A DNA stretch of 64,000 bases, taken from positions 25,142,501 through 25,206,500 of the forward strand of contig CM076140.1 of the NCBI GenBank assembly GCA_038025085.1, written 5' to 3'. The translations under genes and the position numbers were made by a program. Below, one piece after another: positions 46,363-58,235 of the stretch. The notes beneath the pieces were generated by a model. That model was given only the letters and a program-made list of their open reading frames with translations, had not been told where the DNA came from and ran no database searches. Every line of letters starts with the position of its first letter. Position 1 is the first letter of the stretch. Source of the stretch: Tetragonia tetragonoides. Its lineage: Eukaryota; Streptophyta; Magnoliopsida; Caryophyllales; Aizoaceae.

Positions 46363-46393
<31 letters not shown>
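44830..46393 (-). pseudogene. Ulp1-type cysteine protease gene, C-terminal half, split by element D
   Basis: The minus strand runs from the element D junction at 46393. A poly-Asp/Met triplet run is followed by a basic linker (RRSARLN, NRRKSERSVRR) up to 46135. Further exons read SPGEFLVNYSKLHQLPEVNKALDDVHVIP and then LLPVCEAKHWWGLHFNMQDK...MLDS (45484-45290). After an intron comes HDCGLHLLAMLEIW (45045 downward). HWW, LDS and DCG are the His, Asp and Cys positions of the C48 (Ulp1) catalytic triad. Such domains occur in plant genes often carried by Mutator-like transposons. The reading frame across the triplet run is uncertain. The N-terminal half is at 58236-59761. Confidence 0.62.
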
Positions 46394-49040
46394 TGTACCC
46401 CAATATTTTCTATAATTATTAGATCGATTTATAAATGATTTATAAATAGTTTGGAGATGAAATCTTATATTCATTTAAGGAGTCGATTTATTCAATCAAA
46501 GCCATAATAATACTAATTATTATTATGGGACTTTCATAAATTGCATTTATTAATTTTGAGGATTTTAATTAAAATGTTTTACATATGAATAACAAGTATT
46601 CATATAGTTTTAGATAGTTTTAATTTGTTTTAATTAGCTATTTAAATCAAAAAATTATTAAATAAATTCTTAAACCTAGTAGTCTTTGACTTGGGTTGAC
46701 TGAGGACCTATATAAAGAAAAGGAGGAGACAATTGATCAGTTTTCACAACTGATCAAACCCTCAAAGCATTCTCTCTCACTCTTCTCCCACTCACGTAAC
46801 TCTGTCCTCTCTCTCTCACCCTCATCGGCTCTCTCTCTCCTCCCTGCTCACCGGCCACCTGAAGGCGGCCCTTCGCTGGGGGTAAGTCGCCGCCCTCCTC
46901 CCACTGTTTCTCTCTCTTTCTCTTTCTTTTTCCGTCTCTCTTTCTCTTCGCATTTCTCTTCCCCCTCCAATGTTTTCGGCCCCGCGCCACTGCGAGCCAC
47001 CACGGCGCCACCAGGCCGTGCCTGGGTGGTCGCCAGTGATGGCCCAGGGCGTCGGCTGGGCCCCTTCTCTCTCTTCTCTCTTCTCTCTCACGTTCTCTCT
47101 TTCTTTCTCTCTTTCGCGTTTTCTCTCTCCTCTCTTCGCCTGAGCTCCGGCGACCACCACCACCGGCCATGGTGGCTAGTAGGTGGTGGTGGTGGTGATG
47201 GGTCGGGTTATGGGTCCCATGCTTGGGTACCCGTGACCTTGACCAGGTTATAAAGTTAGGGTTTCGTTTTTATATTTTTTGTAATTATTAATTCGATTTT
47301 CAGTATTTTCAATATAAAATTTTTATTTTTTCTGCACTCATTCGGAATCGCACAATTTTGATTTTCAAAAGCCCAGATTGGTTGAAATAAATCAAGGAAT
47401 TTAATAAAATTATCAGATTAAGATTTTGTTACTGTTTGTATTTTCGTATTTAATTAATACTAATTCGGTAATTGTTTTTAATTAGGACCTAACGAGCAAG
47501 CGTGATTATCGTCGATCGTTGGAGCATACTTACTGTTTGGTAGCGTATTAGTGGTAAGCGCTCATGTCTACCTTCTTCCAAAGCCCATCAAAACTATTTT
47601 GATGTGTTATGTGCTATTTGGGAATTTGTTGTGAATTTAATATGCAAAGCATGATTAAATTATATCGTCGTTCTTATGAGATTTCTTAATCATGTTTAAG
47701 GCTATAAATATGAATTATTAACATGTTGATGTTATCATGTTTTGGGAATTAATTAGTCCATATGATGATTATTGGACAATTGTTGAATGGTGAACTATTA
47801 GTATTATTATGCTATTAATTATATGCTAATTGGTATGGGTATTATTGAGTGCTAGTGAGTACCTATATATTATCGTTGAATGTCTTGGATGATTTGTGAA
47901 TTTTTGGATATCATATTACCCTGCCGAAGTGCTGCCAAAATTTGGCTAGACATTACTTGTCATCATTATTGAATTATCATCGTTATTGAATTAAAGCATG
48001 TTTAATTCTCATCGTATTGATATATCATTATCCTCGTTATTTACTATTCATTGTCAAGAGCATGAAATGAATTAGTAAGTCGTGGTCTCGTAGTACCACT
48101 TATGTCAACCAATGCAAATTATGCAAATTGAAATAAATGAGAGTAAGACTTCTAATGGATCCCTAGGAGTAGTCGAGCAATCGGGATTACACCTAATGGT
48201 GTAGTTCAAGGGATGAGTGATTCCCAAGTTACTTATGGAGACCTCACAGTGTGTCTGGGACGGATCATTCCCCATTTATTAAGTCCTCTAGGCTTGTGTA
48301 ATTGTACTAGAGGTAGTGTGCACACTAGAGTCATTATGTCCATGGCGTGATTGTATCTTTGATGAACAGTATGGATAATCGCTGTTCTTTTCACTCTCTT
48401 ACATCTCTCTAATCAAGATGGATTGTCTTTGTCGTATTTTGTAAGATCACTATTCAAGAATTATATATAAAAGAATGTCGTTATGTGTATGCTTGATTAT
48501 ATGCTTATGTGCGTATGCAAATGAATTTCAATGATTTTTCTAAAACCTCTGGTAAGGTTTGCGAAATGTTTTTACCGGGTACGGATGACGTTTTTTCAGT
48601 TTATCTGATTTTTGTTTCTCTTTTGTTTCTTTTCTTTTCTTCTGTGTTTTGTTTCCGTCACGGAAACCAAAGTGCAGGTTTAGTTGATTGAGGACGTACA
48701 TCTTGGAAGACAGAGTTGGCGTCGGGTTTTTTGAGCTCTTTCTGTTTGGTTTAGATCGTTGGGATTTCATTGCATTTAGCCCTTTGAAGGGAAGTTGTAA
48801 TAAATTGGTTTAATGGTGTTAGCTCACTATATAGATAACTCTGATATTAACTGTTTAGTTTGTTTAGTTTCCTTATAAGCTCCTTTTGATGCCTAGTATT
48901 TTTTTCTTCTTAGCATATACTCCTTAGTGACAAATGTTGCAGTAGCATTCCCCCGGGTTTGGGACAGTTCAGTGGTGTCGAGTCGTGCACAGTGACGTTG
49001 ATAGTTCCCAGGAAATCTTTGCGAATTCGGGGGTGTTACA
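46394..49040 (+). repeat. Element D 5' LTR
   Basis: 2647 bp, TGTACCCC...GGTGTTACA. CTATATAAAG near 46709 is the likely TATA box. A long CT-rich stretch (46770-47150) makes spurious purine/pyrimidine ORFs. The partner LTR starts TGATACCCC, so this copy has a one-base loss at its tip. Confidence 0.93.
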
Positions 49041-49042
49041 AA

Positions 49043-49054
49043 TGGTATCGGAGC
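49043..49054 (+). other. Primer binding site of element D
   Basis: TGGTATCGGAGC lies two bases after the LTR. It differs by one base from the TGGTATCAGAGC site complementary to initiator tRNA-Met. Confidence 0.85.
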
Positions 49055-49208
49055 CCTAGGTTTAAAAAGGTTGCTTAGGATTAATTAATGTATTAATAAA
49101 GATTAGTTCCATTTCGGGGAAAATAAAATGTAATTAAAGCTATTGAGCGTAGTAGTCCTAGAAGATAGGAATTTTTTGAAATCACTTTGCTTGTGATTTA
49201 TAAAGTTC

Positions 49209-50178
49209 TTGTTGTTTGATTGTCGACCTGTAGATGGTAAGGACAAGAATTACTACGCGGATGACGACTGCACACCAAAGGGCACGCGCCCTAGCTCACC
49301 GTGCACAACCAATATAGTATGTCGCTTCATCGGACAGCGAGTTGAAGGAAACCAGGAGAACGTGCGCCACGAGGCCGCGCAAGACCGTGTCGCGCACGAA
49401 GAGGTCGCGCACGACGAGGCCGCACGCCCCGCGCCGATTGCCGCGCCTGATGCCGCCCTAGTTTCCGCACACGCCGCGCGTGTTGTTGATGATGAGGAAC
49501 ATCCCTCCGAGTCCGAGCCTGAGTATATGCCACCGGAAGAGAATGATGATATGCCAGACTTGGAAGATATTAGTGCCGAGAGCGACAACAACATTGCGCC
49601 TAATCTTGCACCTACTGCTGCACCTATTCCTTCTGCGAATTGGTCTCCTCCTGTGGAGCCATTCTTTGCTACTAATGCTGAGCTCGAGGATATACGTATC
49701 TACATACGACGTGCTTACACTACGATCGAGCGTTATTAGTACGAGAATCGCACGAGTCTACACGAAGGCTTATGAGTAGAGCTACTGCTGGCTGGTCTTC
49801 CTAACATCCATCCTTGGATGGGACTTGAGGAGAAGTACGACGACGTAGTCTCCAAGAGTGATCACTTGCACGAGAAGAAATATGGAGAAGGTACGAGATG
49901 GTCTCTCTGCTTTAGAGGCGTTGCTGCTGAGTTATGCCTGTCCGAATACGAGTAGAAGGTGAACCAAGTGCTAGTGCCTGCACCAAAAGGTATGTGCGAG
50001 TACTGCTGAACCAAGAAACGCAAGCATGCCGAAGACTTTAGGAAGCGTTTCATGCCCCAGAAGTTCGGTGGATATGCTTATCAATACAGGCCCTGCAAAG
50101 AGGTGAAGCCTAGGAGGAAGGACGATCATGATGAGTCCCCTAGCGCGAAGAAGATGTGTGCGAGTGTTAAGTAGAAGT
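49209..50178 (+). pseudogene. Extra ORF between primer site and gag of element D
   Basis: One frame runs from 49209 to about 50178, broken by TAG at 49737-49739 and later stops. The first 176 residues are open. They are Ala/His-rich, then strongly acidic (DDEEHPSESEPEYMPPEEND), then helical. After the stops the frame continues with a CEYC motif, a basic KKRKHAEDFRKRF segment and a Tyr/Pro-rich end. This is not the capsid, which starts downstream at 50871. Chromoviruses of this type normally begin with gag. It may be an acquired ORF or an unusual gag N-terminal part. The family is not recognised. Confidence 0.45.
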
Positions 50179-50870
50179 AGATTGTTTCCTTATTAGTTTT
50201 ACTTTGGTTTTATTGAACTTTTAGCTATTGTGATGGCCCTGCGTGGTCAAGTTTGATGTTGGTGTAGTTGCATAGGCAACAAATATTTATGATTGTTATT
50301 CACTTGCAATTTGTCTCATTGCAAGACTACTTCATTTGATTATATGATATCATTGAGAATTTGTTTTATATGATCGTTTTATCACATAATTGCAACGTTG
50401 AGTCATAGCTTCGTAATGCTATCTCGTATTGCCTAGTTATGATGGGAAATCCATGTCGGAGTTATGGCGAAATTTTCGTTGAGCATGAACATATTAATTG
50501 TGAGCCAAAGGCTAAGCATGTATTGTATGCAATCAAATGTCATTGTTTATTACCCTACTAAATAATATGGAGCCTCGATGTGTGAAGTGTGAATGTTATT
50601 GCTTATCAATCGTGTGAGACTAATGTGTCTACTTTGTTATGGCATATCGTACTATTATGCATGAGAACTGAGAACATTCAAAGCAAGTATGTTTCTTAGA
50701 CCTACAATGTAAGGTCGATCATTGGAACGTATATGCTATTTCCTAAATGTCAAGAGAAAGGTTTCAATTATAACCTATATCTCTCAATTCGACCTCGATT
50801 TGGGTCGAATGTGGCAACTTTGCTAAAATGGTGATCAACCATTGCTCTTTTATGTCTCAGATTTGTTATA
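50179..50870. other. Non-coding gap inside element D
   Basis: AT-rich, no ORF. It separates the extra ORF from gag. Confidence 0.6.
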
Positions 50871-52497
50871 ATGGCAACCAATGACCGACTCGTGCGACTA
50901 GAAGTAGGATTCACTAATGTCGATGAGCACATCACGCGCCAGTTAGAGCGCGAAGAGCAAAATCATAACGCGCAGAACCCTGAGACGCGCAATTTTAGGG
51001 ATTTTGATGCACTCAAACCTCCGACGTTTGGGGTGGCTCCGAGCCCACCAAGCTTGAGAACTGGATAACAGAGTTCGAGAAGTTGTTTAGGGCGACTAAT
51101 CGGCCCAACAAGATGAAGGTCAACACCGCCTGTACTACCTGAAGGGTGAGGCTAACATGTGGTGGAGTGACGTAGGAACTGAATTGCTTGCTATTGAGAA
51201 CTATGGGTGGGCCGAGTTCAAGGAGTGGATTCGTGAAAGGTTCTATCCGAGAGCTATCCATCGCCAGAAGCAACGGGGACTCAAGAACATCTATCAAGGG
51301 AAGCAATCTGTAGCTGAGTACGCAACAAAGTTCAACGAGCTTGCTGCTTTTGCACCTAACTTGGTGACGACCAAAGCTGAGCGTGTCGAGAGGTTCGAGG
51401 ATGGCCTGAAGTGGGACATACAGCATTTTGTTATGGGAAACTCGCTGACGTTCCAAGGATCGTACGAGAAAGCCTTGAACCATGTGCGTGCTGTGGATCA
51501 TCGTGATTCGTTGCATGGGAAGCATAAATGTGACGAAGGGAGTTCTTCCCAGTCGTATGGCGCAGACAAGAGGCCAAGACCCAACAAGAATCACAACAAC
51601 CAAGGTGGTAGTCAGAACTACAACGGGAACAGGAAGCGTGACTCGAATAGTTATAGAGCTACGATCTTAGGTAAGAGGAATACGCCTTGTAGTCGCTGCA
51701 ACAAGACGCATCCTGGCAAGAACTGTCGTGGTGACGTGCTTCAATGCTGTAAGTGCAACAAGCCTGGTCACAAAACTTCTGAATGCTGGAGTCGTGGAAG
51801 GAACGACAATGGTCAGAACCGCGATAACAACTACAATCGTGGTGGAAATGGAAATCACAGAAATGGTGGTAACTACCGTGGAAATGGGGGTTACAACAAC
51901 AACAACAATAGAGGGGTAAATGGAAGGGTATATGTGCTGAACGGCAATGAGGCTGAGGCGAACCCGAATGTGATCTCTGGTACTTTTCTGGTTAGCCCTA
52001 CTTTTGTTTTGTTTGATAGTGGTGCAACGCATTCTGTTCTTTCTAAGAGCTTTGCATCTAAGATAGGTGTAGAGCCTAGTTCTGTGTATAGTGCAAATAT
52101 TAGGATGCAAGATGGGTCGATTGTTAATTGTAAAGCGTTATATGAAAAGTGTCTAATTAAAGCCTGCGGATTTTATTCAGATGGAATAAAGGAATTTGAC
52201 GTGATTTTTGGAATGGATTCTTTAGCCAAGTATAGGGCTAAGATAGAGTGCTTTGAGCAATGTGTGTTGTTACGTGGACCGAAAGGTAGAAGGATTACCT
52301 TCAAAGGAGTCATGGTCAAGCCAAAGTTGAAGGTAGTGGCGACCATGAAAGCAAAGGAGTGTATGACTAAAGGTGAAGAGATTTACCTATGTCATGTGGT
52401 GGATACAAGTCGAGAAGTTGAAGTCTCGAAACCTATTCCAGTTATTTCGGAGTACGCTGACGTCTTTCCAGACGAGATTCCCGAAATGCCTCCGTAA
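50871..52497 (+). pseudogene. Element D gag-protease
   Basis: The start is at ATG 50871 (MATNDRLVRLE). A frameshift near 51035 moves into the main 446-residue frame (51157-52497). The capsid segment has WAEFKEWIRERFYPRAI and VAEYATKFNELAAF. Two zinc knuckles follow: CSRCNKTHPGKNC at about residue 178 and CCKCNKPGHKTSEC at about residue 197. A Gly/Asn-rich linker of about 60 residues comes next, then the aspartic protease with FDSGATHSVLS at about residue 287 and VIFGMDSL downstream. The end (PEMPP) leads to RT. The layout is that of Tekay/Del chromoviruses. Most of the frame is intact. Confidence 0.87.
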
Positions 52498-53665
52498 CGC
52501 ATTATCGACTTTACGATCGACCTAACTCCAGGTTCTGCAGAGATGAAAGAACTGAAAACGTTACTCGAGGAAAGAACTGCAGAGATGAAAGAACTGAAAA
52601 CGCAACTCGAGGAACTACTAGAGAAGGGATACATACGTCCTAGTGTATCGCCTTGCGGTGCTCCTATTCTATTTCTGCGTAAGAAGGATGGTAGTATGAG
52701 CTGTGTATAGACTACCGCGAGTTGAATAAGATTACGATCAAGAATCGTTATCCACTTCCGAGGATTGACGACCTAATCGACCAACTGCGTGGTAGACTAT
52801 TTTCTCGAAGATCAATTTACGTTCAAGATAGCATCAACTCAGGATTTCCAAGCCTGACATTGCAAAGACCGAATTTAGGATGAGGTATGAACACTACGAG
52901 TTCAATGTTATGCCTTTTGGGTTGACGAACGCACTTGCAAAGTTTATGGATTTGATGAACCGTACGTTTCAGCCTTACCTCGATTAGTTTGTAGTTGCCA
53001 TTATTGACGATATTTTACTCTACTCGAAGAACGCTGCTGAGCACGAGCAACATTTGCGTACCGTTTTGGAGATTCTACGAAGACATCAGTTGTACGCGAA
53101 GTTGTTAAAGTGCGAGTTTTGGTTAGAAACTGTTTCTTTCTTAGGACACGTGGTGTCTAAGAGTGGAGTTGCTGTTGACCCGGAAAAGATTAGAGCTGTT
53201 ATGGACTGGTCCGCACCGAAGATCGTGACCGAGGTTAGAAGTTTTCTTGGGTTAGCTGGTTACTATCGTAGGTTTGTGAAAGGATTTTCCAAGATAGCGC
53301 AGCCTATGACAAATTTCATGAGGAAGACGACGAAGTTCCTGTGGTCTGAAAACTGTGAAGCTGCTTTTCAAGAGTTTAAGAAACGTCTTGCAAGCGCACC
53401 GATTTTGACTTTGCCATCGGGAACTGAAGGTTACGAAGTCTACAGTGACGCCTCTAAGCTTGGCTTAGGCTGTGTTTTGATGCAACATGGAAAGGTAGTG
53501 GCTTACGCCTCAAGACAATTGAACAAACACGAGGATAACTACCCTACTCACGACTTAGAGCTCGCTGCTGTCATATTCGCTTTGAAGATTTGGAGATACT
53601 ATCTCTATGGTTCTGCTGTCAAGATGTTTACGGACCACAAGAATCTCAAGTACATATTCACATAA
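52498..53665 (+). pseudogene. Element D reverse transcriptase and RNase H start, multiple frameshifts
   Basis: The early RT ([27 protein letters not shown]) starts near 52600 after a 42-bp tandem duplication. The palm region (52690-53050) is scattered over frames. The metal-binding box is recognisable as [11 protein letters not shown], one frame off, near 53000. From 53054 to 53665 a 203-residue frame is open: [19 protein letters not shown], the connection [17 protein letters not shown] and the RNase H start [18 protein letters not shown] with [16 protein letters not shown] after KYIFT breaks the frame. Confidence 0.85.
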
Positions 53666-53677
53666 AAGGCGTTCAAT

Positions 53678-54827
53678 ATGCGACAAAGAAGATGGCTAGA
53701 TTTATTGACGGAGTACGACATCGACATTGAGTATCACGAAGGGAAAGCTAACGTGGTAGCTGACGCTTTGAGTACAAAGACTCGTCATACGTTGAATACT
53801 GCTTTAGTACTTCCAAAGGAGATCATTTGTGACTTGCAAAGTCTAGACGTGGAGATTGTGCTGAAGGGTGACGTTCAATGTACCTTAGCGCATATGTTAG
53901 TTCGACCAACTTTACTCGGCGAGATCAAGGGTAAACAGGAATCAGATGAGGATCTTCAACAGATTCTATGCCACAAGGATGAGGGTAGATCCGAGGACGT
54001 ATCTACTGGTCAAAACAGTGTCTTGAGATTTCGTGATCGTGTCTGTGTGCCGAATGACCAGGATATCAAGAGTTAGATTCTGGGTGAAGCTCACAATACG
54101 CCTTATTGTGTACATCCTGGTGGACACAAGTTATACAAAAATCTTCGCCAAATGTTTGGTGGAAAGGTATGAAACAAGATGTCACTGAGTTCGTGGTTAA
54201 GTGTCTGACGTGCAAGAAGGTCAAGATCGAGCACAAGAGACCTGGTGGAATGATACAATTGCTTGATGTTCCTACGTGGAAATAGAACCCAATTTCAATG
54301 GACTTTGTCAAGGGTTTACCATTGACATAGAAGAAGAACAACGCCATTTGGGTCATTGTAGATCGTTTGACGAAAGTTGCGAGATTTATCCCAATGAATG
54401 ACACTTGGGAAATAGAGAAGCTAGCAGATGCTTACGTCAAGGAAGTCATGAGACTTCATGGTGTTCTAGAAGATATCGTTTCAAATAGGGACTCGAGATT
54501 TCTATCACACTTTTGGCAGAAATCGCAAGAAGCATTTTGAAGCAAGTTGAAGTTCAGTACTGCTTTTCATCCTGCGACTGATGGTTAGACGAAAAGAACA
54601 ATTCAAAGATTGGAGGATATGCTACGAGCGTGTGCTCTCGAGTATCAAGGCTCGTGGAATACACATATTCCGTTGATCGAATTTTCTTACAACAATATCT
54701 ATCACTCAAGCATTGATCGAGCACCATATGAAGCATTGTATGGTAGGAAGTGTAGATCGCCCGTTTGTTGGAACGATATTAGTGAACTGCAGTTTTGGAT
54801 CCAGAAATGATCTAGCAGACCGTCGAT
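53678..54827 (+). pseudogene. Element D RNase H end and integrase core
   Basis: 53678-54076 reads RQRRWLDLLTEYD and KANVVADALS, the RNase H end. The integrase zinc domain follows (HNTPYCVHPGGHKLY...), broken by TAG at 54074-54076 and frameshifts. The core is spread over frames, with MDFVKGLP near 54300. The part from 54610 to 54810 reads ALEYQGSWNTHIPLIEFSYN and YEALYGRKCRSP, the usual end of the gypsy core. No intact integrase remains. Confidence 0.82.
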
Positions 54828-55354
54828 GTGGTCAAGGTGATTCAAGCAAAGATGCGTAGTGCTCAAGATCGCCAGAAATCGTACGCAGATAGAGGTCGTA
54901 GACCTGAAGAGTTTGAGGTAGGAAGCAAAGTACTTTTGAGAGTATCTCCTACCAAAGGTGTCATGCGTTTTGGTCGTAAGGGGAAGCTGACTCCTCGTTA
55001 CATTGGACCTTACGAGATTCTGGAAAGGATGGTGAGGTTGCTTATCGACTAGCTTTACCTGTGGAACTTGAAAAAGTCCATAGTGTGTTTCATGTCTGCC
55101 AGGTGAAGCGATACGTACATGATCCAACTCATGACGTTCAACCTGAAGCAATCGATCCCAATGAAAGTTTGACTTATGAATAGCGTCCTATCAAGATTGT
55201 GGACCGCAAAGAGCGCCCAACTCGAACAAAGATCATTCCAATCGTCAAAGTCGTTTGGTCTCGACAAGGTCGAGAGGAAGCAACATGGGAAGCTAAATCC
55301 ATGATGCGCAAGAAGTATCCAGACCTCTTCCTAGAAGGTATTAGTCCCACTTGA
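54828..55354 (+). pseudogene. Element D integrase C-terminus with chromodomain-like tail
   Basis: 54828-55052 reads KSYADRGRRPEEFEVGSKVLLRVSP and KLTPRYIGPYEIL, the GPY/F module. A frameshift follows, then VFHVCQVKRYVHDP. The last part (after a TAG near 55181) reads PIKIVDRKERPTRTK, VKVVWSRQGREEATWE and MRKKYPDLF. This matches the chromodomain-like end of Tekay chromoviruses, thought to steer integration to heterochromatin. Confidence 0.85.
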
Positions 55355-55632
55355 GTTTCGGGACAAAACTCCTTTTAAAGAGGGTAGAATGTCACGTCTC
55401 AAAATTTTGTCTTTTTGCGTGTTTTGTTTATAGCTTTGCACGAACTGCATGTTCAAGCATTGCACGGTGCATGCTAATCAACTTAGAATCACGACCGAAC
55501 TTGCTTATCTTGCATATGTTAGCGTCCTAAAATTGTTTTATACCTTCGTATGGTAAACTCGTTTTGTTTTTGGAAGTGATTACTTCATGTGTCAAGTTTC
55601 GGGACGAAACTTCTTTTAAGGAGGGTAGAATG
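55340..55632 (+). repeat. Duplicated polypurine-tract region of element D
   Basis: TTTCGGGACAAAACTCCTTTTAAAGAGGGTAGAATG-like sequence at about 55357-55391 recurs with few changes at about 55597-55632, directly before the 3' LTR. The second copy, with AAGGAGGGTAGAATG, is the functional-position polypurine tract. Confidence 0.75.
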
Positions 55633-58235
55633 TGATACCCCAATATTTTCTATAATTATAATATCGATTTATAAATAGTTCAAAGATAAAATCGTATATT
55701 CATTAAAGGAGTCGATTTATTCAATCAAAGCCATAATAATACTAATTATTATTTTGGCACTTTCATAAATTGCATTTATTAATTTAGAGAAGTTTACTTA
55801 AAATATTTTATATATGAATAACAAGTATTCATATAGTTTTAATTAGCTATTTAAATCAGAAAATTATTAAATAAATTTCTAAATATAGTAGTCTTTGACT
55901 TGGGTTGACTAAGGGCCTATATAAAGAAAAAAGGAGACAATTGATGAGTTTGCACAACTGATCAAACCCTCCAAGCATTCTCTCTCTCTTCTCTCATTCA
56001 TGTAACTCTCTCCTCTCTCTCTCACCCTCACCGGCTCTCTCTCTTCTCCCTGCACACTGGCCACCTGCAGGCGGCCCTTCGCCGGCAATAAGTCGCTGCC
56101 CTCCTCCCTCTCTTTCTATCTCTTTCTCTTTCTTTTTCCTTCTCTCTTTCTCTTCGCGTTTCTCTTCCCCCTCCCCTGTTTTCGGCCCCGCGCCACTGCG
56201 AGCCACCACGGCGCCACCAGGTCGTGCTTGGGTGGTCGCTGGTGATGGCCTAGGGCGTCGGCTGGGCCCCTACTCTCTCTTCTCTCTTCTCTCTCACGTT
56301 CTCTCTTTCTTTCTCTCTTTCGCGTTTTCTCTCTTCTCTCTTCGCCGAACCTCCGGCGACCACCACCACCGGCCATGGTGGCCAGTGGGTGGTGGTGGTG
56401 GTGATGGGTCGGGTTATGGGTCCCATGCATGAGTACCCATGACCTAGACCTAGTATTAAAGTTAGGGTTTCGTTTTTATATTTTTCGTAATTATTAATTC
56501 GATTCTCAGTAATTTCAATTTAATGTTTTTATTTTTCTGCACTAATTCGGAATCGGAATTCGGATTTTCAAAAGCCTAGTTTGGTTGAAATAAATAAAAA
56601 AAATTAATAAATTTATCAGATTTATATTTGGTTACTGTTTGTATTTTCGTATTTAATTGATACTGATTCGGTAATAGTTTTTAATTAGGACGTAACGAGC
56701 AACCGTGATTATCGTCGACCGTTGGAGCATACTTACTGTTTGGTAGCGTATTACTGGTAAGCTCTCATGACTACCTTCATCCAAAGCCCCATCAAAACTA
56801 TTTTGATGTGTTATGTGCTAATTGGGAATTTGTTGTGAATTTAATATGCAAAGCATGATTAAATTATATCGTCGTTATTATGAGATTTCTTAAGCATGTT
56901 TACTGCTGTAAATATGAATTATAATTAGCGTGTTGATGTTATCATGTTTTGGGAATTAATTAGTCCATATGATGATTATTGGACAATTGTTGAATGGTGA
57001 ACTGTTAGTATTATTATGCTATTAATTATATGATAATTGGTATGGGTATTATTGAGTGCTAGTGAGCACCTATATATTATCGTTGAATTTCTTGGATGAT
57101 TTGTGAATTTTTGGATATCATATTACCCTGCCGAAATTTGGCTAGACATTACTTGTCATCATTATTGAATTATCGTCGTTATTGAATTAAAGCGTGTTTA
57201 ATTCTCATCGTATTGAATTATCGTTATCGTCGTTTTTTACTATTTATTGTCAAGAGCATGAAATGAATTAGTAAGTCGTGGTCTCGTAGTACCACTTATA
57301 TCAACCAATGCAAATTATGTGAATTGAAATAAATGAGAGTAAGACTCCTAATAGATCCCTAGGAGTAGTCGAGCAACCGGGATTACACCTAATGGTGTAG
57401 TTCAAGGGATGAGTGATTCGCAAGTTACTTATGGATACCTCACAGTGTGTCTGGGACGGATCATTCCCCATTTATTAATTCCTCTAGGCTCGTGTAATTG
57501 TACTAGAGGTAGTGTGCACACTAGAGTCATTAAGTCCATGTCGTGATTGTATCTTCGATGAACTGTATGGGTAATCGCTGTTCTATTCGCTCTCTTACAT
57601 CTCTCTAATCAAGACGGATTGTCTATGTCGTATTTTGTATGATCACTGTTCAAGAATTGTATATAAAAGAATGTCGTTATGCGTATGCTTGATTATATGC
57701 TTATGTGCTTATGCAAATGAATTTCAATGATTCTTCTAAAAGCTCAGGTAAGGTTTGCGAAATGTTTTTACTGGGTATGGATGACATTTATTCAGTTAAT
57801 CTGATTTTTGTTTCTCTTTTGTTTCTTTTCTTTTCTTCTGTATTTTGTTTCCGTCACGGAAACCAAAGTGCAGGATTAGTTGATTGAGGACGTACAACTT
57901 GGAAGATAGAGTTGGCGTCGGGTTTTTAGAACTCTTTCTGTTCAGTTTAGATCGTTGGGATTTTATTGGATTTAGCCCTTTGAAGGCAAGTTGTAATAAA
58001 TTGGTTTAATGGTGTTAGCTCACTATATAGACAACTCTGATATTAACTGTTTAGTTTGTTTAGTTTCCTTAGAAGCTCCTTTGATGCCTAGTCTTTCTTT
58101 TTGCTTAGCATTTACTCCTTAGTGATAAATGTTGTAGTAGCATTCCCCCGGGTTTGGGACGGTTCAGTGGTGTCGAGTCATGCATAGCAACGTCGATAGT
58201 TCCCAGGAAATCGTTGCGAATTCGAGGGTGTTACA
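55633..58235 (+). repeat. Element D 3' LTR
   Basis: 2603 bp, TGATACCCC...GGTGTTACA. TATA-like CCTATATAAAG lies near 55917 and a CT-rich stretch follows. By eye the two LTRs differ by a modest number of substitutions and small indels. Confidence 0.93.

Larger units (their letters stand above)
46394..58235 (+). mobile_element. Element D: Tekay/Del-like chromovirus, complete but degraded (11,842 bp)
   Basis: LTRs at 46394-49040 and 55633-58235 are flanked by the 5-bp duplication TCATC (46389-46393 and 58236-58240). An initiator-Met-type primer site follows the 5' LTR. The order is an extra ORF, gag, protease, RT, RNase H, integrase and a C-terminal chromodomain-like region, which is the chromovirus order. 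Frames contain many stops. Confidence 0.94.

Noticed and set aside
46696..47253. Long Ser/Leu/Arg-rich ORFs on both strands in the element D LTRs (also 55994-56432)
   Set aside because: They arise from CT/GA-rich low-complexity sequence and occur in both LTR copies; composition is not protein-like.
49253..49594. Ser/Ala-rich minus-strand ORF opposite the extra ORF of element D
   Set aside because: Mirror of the Ala/acidic codons on the plus strand, which has the longer frame in the element's direction.
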